A stretch of DNA of 64,000 bases from Phoronis australis (Eukaryota > Phoronida > Phoronidae), in contig NMRA01000514.1 in NCBI GenBank assembly GCA_002633005.1, forward strand, positions 124,001 to 188,000, written 5' to 3'. The translations under genes were made by a program, and so were the position numbers. A model generated the notes under the pieces. That model was not told the DNA's origin. It ran no database searches and saw nothing but the letters and a program-made list of their open reading frames with translations. Below, one piece after another: positions 59,436 to 64,000 of the stretch (the stretch's first letter is position 1; every line of letters begins with the position of its first letter).

Positions 59436-61139
59436 TCTCTAACGAAGCTAAAAAAATACCGGCTTGGAGCGCTGGTTCTCGTGACGTATTTCGCGGGGGC
59501 AAAGTCGGTGTCTTGTGTTAGTTTGCAGTCAAGTGGTGCTCTTCGTATTGTCCGAAAAAGAAATTTTAGTGTGAAATGTCGGGTCTCCAGGGAAACTGTA
59601 CCTGTTTGAGCAGAGGCATCACAAAGTTATACCCAGTCGTCGTCATCGTCAGACGAAAATTTGCCGGTGCAACCAGTCCGTATCAACAATTTACACTGGT
59701 GCACTGTGCCGTGGGCAACGTGGGCTCTAGCCAGCCAGTAAGCTAGCTGCTAGCCAATACTCAGCCCTGTAAACTTGAAGGGTTGGTTAGTTACCGGCTA
59801 TAGACCTAATTCACGCGGTAGACATTAAAATACAAAGCGAGGCTCACTGCGATAAACAAAGTGGAGGTTGACATTGCGTGAGTTCAATGGCCAAACTTTC
59901 GAGTCTAACCCGGTTATTAAATCTTAAAAATGTGTCATAATTAACCATAGACACGTAGAAAAATGCATTAGATAACATATCAATGCACCAGAGAGTTGTC
60001 TGACGAAAGGGTGTATTTTTTCGGAAAACTAGGCTCGAAACATGAAAAGTAAATATAACCAAATTGCGGCGATCGTAGTGCTAGCTAAATGCACGGTTAC
60101 TTTTGTCTTCTTGCCTGTAAATTGTTGATAAAAATGCTTTCTACACGAATCAGGTCATCTGCTTGACGAGTTGAAGATATATTCGACAGTGGTGACTCAT
60201 CGCATTTTACTGTCATGTGGAATTAGTCACATCTGGCGTGCGTTCAGTAGACGCTAGGACCTACGCTAGGACCTAGCTAAAACCTAGTCAAAGTCACGTG
60301 TTCTTATTTAGAATACACGGCGAAATCTCACGTATTCTCGCGAAGTCTTGCGTTTTAGCGAGGTCCTAGCGTTACTGAACGGGAGGCTGGTTTAATTTGT
60401 TGATCAAGAATATTAACATCAAGCATTGCCTAGGTCCTGGTGAGGTAGGGACTATACCGGGACTAACAGTTGAATTGTCATTGATCTGAAAGAATAATTG
60501 ATGTTATTAAATATATTTTCATTAAAATAAATAACCAGACTGGTAACAGAAAATAAAAATTATTTGACCATCAGTTCTGCTTTCTCGGTTTTAATCCTGA
60601 ATTATTTCGTCTATTTCATGTGTTAGGTTTCAAATGTCAATGTGGACCAAGTTGAATTTTAAAATTAAAACACCTAATTCGTTCGTCCAAAGCATAACCT
60701 CGTTTTAGAGCTTAATTTCAGTTAACTGGACAGAGCAATCATAGTTATCATCTTTCCTCAGGGGTCTCGTTCATCCGAGGGGAAAGGTGCCTGTGCGTTC
60801 TGAGAGGGGAATTTTTCGTCGAGTGAGGAGAAAATCTACCTCCCGATCACCATCAATAGCACCTCCGCCCTGTTGCAAGCTCTCATAGGCTCTGTCTCAA
60901 ATAGCATTTTGTTCTTTTTCAAATTGTCACCTGTGTGGTTACAGGTGATTTGAACTTCGGAGAGACATTTTCAATTACTAGGGGAATTTTAAGGCCTCGT
61001 GGGAAAATATTGCGTTATTTTTCAATATTTTTGAGAGGGGAATAGGACCGATACTCGGCCCCAAAATCGAGGGATTGAGAGCCCTGTCCCGGCTTTTTGG
61101 AAAGAAAAATGCATCACGTTTCAACCCCAGGGGTGAGAA
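59436..61139. other. No supported gene
   Basis: Apart from the MITE at 60233, I see an 8-bp hairpin (TCACCTGT/ACAGGTGA near 60930) and G-rich stretches at 60.8-61.1 kb, with no recognised coding exon. Confidence 0.45.
60233..60390. mobile_element. MITE family with CGTTCAGTA ends, copy 2
   Basis: Same orientation and internal layout as 35851-35998, with ends containing GCGTTCAGTAGACGCTAGG and, inverted, CCGTTCAGTAACGCTAGG. Small indels separate the copies. This copy repeats the GCTAGGACCT motif near its left end. Confidence 0.65.
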
Positions 61140-61268
61140 ATAACATGACCGTCGGACTCAAAACATGACAGCCGGCCCTCCAAATCAGACCGACTCGCCA
61201 CAAAACAGGACATACGGGAATCAAATGGGACTGCTACACCAGAAAATGGGACTGACGCACCTAAAGAC
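61140..61268. repeat. Degenerate 20-22-bp minisatellite
   Basis: About seven units each begin near A-C-A-T-G-A-C and end in A-A-A (for example ACATGACCGTCGGACTCAAA). The core GGACTCAAAAC resembles GGACTTCAAAAC of the array at 45611-46131, and the period is the same. The array directly follows the second THAP-like relic on the minus strand. Confidence 0.55.
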
Positions 61269-61560
61269 ATGAACCCGTAGTCGTGAAAATACAGCCTGGC
61301 CGGCCGACGATTGTCCAGCTGTTGCTATGATGCTCAGCAACCGATCGAGATGCGACAAAATATGATCTAACTTTTCGAAAACATTTACAAATTTTACACG
61401 GACATATTTTCCTTCGTCGCCACGTATGGCAACGACCCAACGCTTCCAAATCTCAACGTCATCAGGGATTGTAAAACAGACAGTTGAGTGTCCGTATTTT
61501 TTCTAGCCGTTCGAGCACACGGCCGAATACAACTATGCCGATAAGCCAACAAAGCTACCG
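61269..61560 (-). pseudogene. Second THAP-like relic, with an in-frame stop
   Basis: On the minus strand the frame reads YSAVCSNG, a TAG stop (plus-strand 61503-61505), KKYGHSTVCFTIPDDVE, then IWKRWVVAIRGDEGKYVRV. This resembles a THAP domain: Cys-Ser-Asn near the N-terminus, a basic-glycine stretch, F-x-I-P-x-D, the invariant Trp in KRW, and AIRxDEGK as found in many transposon-derived THAP proteins. One of the first two zinc Cys is missing, and the later C-x2-H-F and AVPT motifs are not seen; the frame runs on to about 61261 without them. It lies about 1.9 kb beyond the P-like element and in the opposite orientation. It could be an unrelated protein that only mimics the pattern. Confidence 0.35.
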
Positions 61561-63703
61561 CAGGGAGCCCTGTTTTGGAACGCGCCTCCTGTCTGCGTGA
61601 ATTAGGTCTACAGCTTTATGAAGGCTATCGTACCACTGTGTGTTGAGCTCTGTTAGACCCCGAAATTTCACACAGCCTGTTGACTATCCGGATATAGTTG
61701 ACTTATGCTCGTCACGTCGTCGTAAATCTAAGGCTATATCAACGTAAAACTAACGGACCGGTGGGGGTGCATGCAAAATCTGGCAGTCACCCGACAATCA
61801 CCTTGTTCGTTGCAGCATTTTAAGTGGAAAAGAATGAACTAAACGTCATTTTGTAGCATCATTCGCCTCCTTTTGTAACAAAGAAGTGTGTCGTCCGTTT
61901 CAAAAACAGTGCGCTCGTGGCACGGCGCACACGCCATTTCCTAAAAGTTGAGACGTCTCACGGGAGATTATGACAGCTTCGCAGCACCAAGGTTTGTACT
62001 AAAATTCGGTTTTCTGGTATAAAAGTACTAAAAACTTGTAACGAAATAAAACAAGTTCCTATAATTTGTTGTGACATGATCCCAACCTAGGTGCCGGCAA
62101 TGAAGAACACTTGATAAAAGAATCGGGGGAAAAGAAACTGGTAAAGGGCAGGTGACGTAATCGCAAAAAGCCGACTCAATAGAACGTATCACAATTTTAG
62201 CAGCAGCCGATTAACGATCGCCAACTTTTCCAACACCGGTAAATACTTAGTTTACTCTAGGAACCTGCTTCTTAGGTTTACTCAAGGATGAGATTAGTTT
62301 TAACGACATTAGGCCTAATTTTGAGTCAGATTTTATTTGTCCAAACCTGTAGGCCTACATTTAGTATACCGGGTACAGCTTTGGGCCAAGGCTTGGGTAA
62401 CCCGCTAATGGTATGCGATCGATGACCATCCCTTAGGAAGACCTTTTTTCGAAGAGTTTGAACAACCAGGTGCCATACAAAAAGGCATGGCGAAACTTTT
62501 ACAGCACTGTGGCAAACAATAAAAAATAAGGACGATTGATACAATGATAAATTACGATGTAAACTCTTCCAAATATGGCATAAGCAATGAATGTGAGCAA
62601 CGTCACTGACACATCAGTGTTTTGACCATGAATACGAATCGGCTTTTGTTTGGCGCGCAAGTTGAGCAAATGTGAGTTTTATTTGTATGTTAGAACCGAT
62701 TAACTACAACATGAATTTGACTACAGTCCCCCTTTAATTGGGTTTTGCTCGCACCGGACAATGCGGTCATTGCAACTGCGAGTCCGATTCTGGCGCCGCG
62801 CTCTCTTTGATCCTGGTAAAAGCCGCTCAGAAGGACGAGTGGTGAAAAGTCACGCATATCTTTAGAAATGTATGACTTTCGTGTAAGCGTATTATTTACG
62901 GCATGATGCACTAAACATTGTCCACCTCATACTAATCACCGATGCATTCGTTGACTGTTTTATCAGGATTTAGACGGAGTAAGAAATCGACAACACTAGA
63001 AAAGGAACGGAATTTCTTCACGTAAACAAACAGTCATGATAATGCCTGGAAGTGAAGCTTCACAATTTGACTCACTCGCTAGCACCCTCGCAAAAACTAT
63101 GAACGTTTCATGCCTTCTGCAACCTGAGCCCTCAGTGTATTCAGGAATCCACAGTGGAAGATGGCGGTCCACTGCCTCATTGAATCCAGGGAAAAGACCA
63201 CTACCTTGAGAGGTACACCCAGTGTCGAAGCCAGTGAGACGGTTGAGAGCAGATTCTACTTTGAGTCACTGAGTATGTAACCAGGCTAAAGAAAAACTTC
63301 AAAAACAGCACAGTGATTTATTTCTGGATTCAGAGTCATTTCGGAACAAATTTTTGTCCTGGCAAAAAGTTGGAAGCAAATATGGCAAAAGGTTATTAAG
63401 ATTTGCGAACTTTCTTCAACAAGTTGTGCTTGTCATGTCTTACAATAAGCAGATAAATATCCTTCCTCTTTTGTCAGAGATTATATGTTTATAAAGATAC
63501 TGTTGTTTGCATTTTATGAATTTATTGATGGGGACTTGAAGCATTGTAATATGACTGGACATTTATGGCATCTTCTAAGATGAAGATGGCTTCTACATGA
63601 TGTCCTTGCCGTTTAGAGAACGACTGAATTTGTCAAACAATATAACCATGGCATGGCAAGGACACTACTAGATCACTCGGGGAAGGCGACTACGACTATA
63701 TTC
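61561..63703. other. No supported gene
   Basis: Short frames only. AAGATGGCGGTCC at about 63157 resembles a YY1 site. Confidence 0.45.
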
Positions 63704-64000
63704 TTAGTACTGTACTGATTGTAAAGCATTGATGGTAGTTGTCCTGAAACATGACGGTGCAGAACTTGTGTCATAGGAAAGAGCACCGTGAGGACTGCGC
63801 CTAGTACGTTCCACACTCAAGCAATTAAGGAGAATCTTGTTAGTTTTCATTGCAGTGCCTTCACCTAAAACGTCACCTTTAGTCGTTTTCGCGAGTAGTC
63901 GATTGCCTTCGTGGGAGACGTCGAACGTACGTTTCAAGACTTTTGGATCCGGCCAGACGTTTGCGACTTCGCGGTTTGTATAGAGAACAAATGTTGATTT
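63704..64000 (-). CDS. Partial open reading frame at window edge, unrecognised
   Basis: The minus-strand frame is open from the last base of the window to a stop at 63704-63706, 98 codons without a start. The first 50 or so residues look like real protein (FVLYTNREVANVWPDPKV, then RTFDVSHEGNRLLAK), whereas the part after GDVLGEGTAM is less convincing. A donor-like AG|GTGAAG occurs at that change, so this may be an exon ending there. No family is recognised. It could be the 3' part of an exon of a gene lying beyond the window, or a transposon fragment. Confidence 0.35.
   Translation of the reverse strand, partial: KSTFVLYTNREVANVWPDPKVLKRTFDVSHEGNRLLAKTTKGDVLGEGTAMKTNKILLNCLSVERTRRSPHGALSYDTSSAPSCFRTTTINALQSVQY

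Noticed and set aside
1-64000. CRISPR array or bacterial-type operon
   Set aside because: No regularly spaced identical repeats with unique spacers and no tightly packed genes; the sequence is animal genomic DNA.

Overview
This is a gene-poor, AT-rich piece of animal nuclear genome. It has no bacterial operons and no rRNA or canonical tRNA genes that I can see. It does have a single-exon seven-transmembrane gene, a CR1/L2-type LINE, many short inverted-repeat (MITE-like) elements, THAP-domain relics, a tRNA-derived SINE head, microsatellites and assembly gaps. The mix fits a marine invertebrate, possibly a non-vertebrate deuterostome such as a lancelet or hemichordate, but nothing in the window fixes the species.

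Layout. 1-10 kb: no convincing gene; diverged duplicated non-coding repeats (about 4480-5085 and 5785-6375; 8090-8390, related to 54590-54950). 10.5-11.3 kb: a hAT-like terminal sequence running into a 730-N gap. 17.1-17.8 kb: a broken relic resembling the adenain-like cysteine protease of Polinton/Maverick elements, abutting a small TIR element. 22.2-23.9 kb: an 840-bp near-identical direct repeat joined by one N, best read as unmerged contig ends. 29.8 kb: an (AAT)n tract. 33.6-36.7 kb: a 103-bp hairpin MITE, a SINE head, and two copies of a palindromic element in inverted orientation around a 1.46-kb core. 37.5, 43.6 and 58.4 kb: three copies of another MITE family. 45.6-46.1 kb: a palindromic minisatellite with a roughly 21-bp unit. 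46.8-48.0 kb (minus strand): the 7TM receptor-like gene, the only intact gene I can support. 49.3-51.1 kb (minus strand): the 5'-truncated LINE with a 745-N gap where its reverse transcriptase should be. 51.6 kb: a long hairpin with a hammerhead-like core. 56.9-59.4 kb: a 2.56-kb element with 31-bp terminal inverted repeats, a 7-bp target-site duplication and THAP zinc-finger remnants, probably a degraded P-element-superfamily transposon. 61.3-61.6 kb (minus strand): a second THAP-like relic next to another 20-22-bp minisatellite. 63.7-64.0 kb (minus strand): an open reading frame running off the window.

The genes do not form a pathway. The window is mostly transposon debris around one receptor-like gene. 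The most noteworthy items are the P-like element, the palindromic minisatellite and its distant relative, the protease relic, and the probable false duplication. Homology calls come from motif recognition by eye; no database search was possible.
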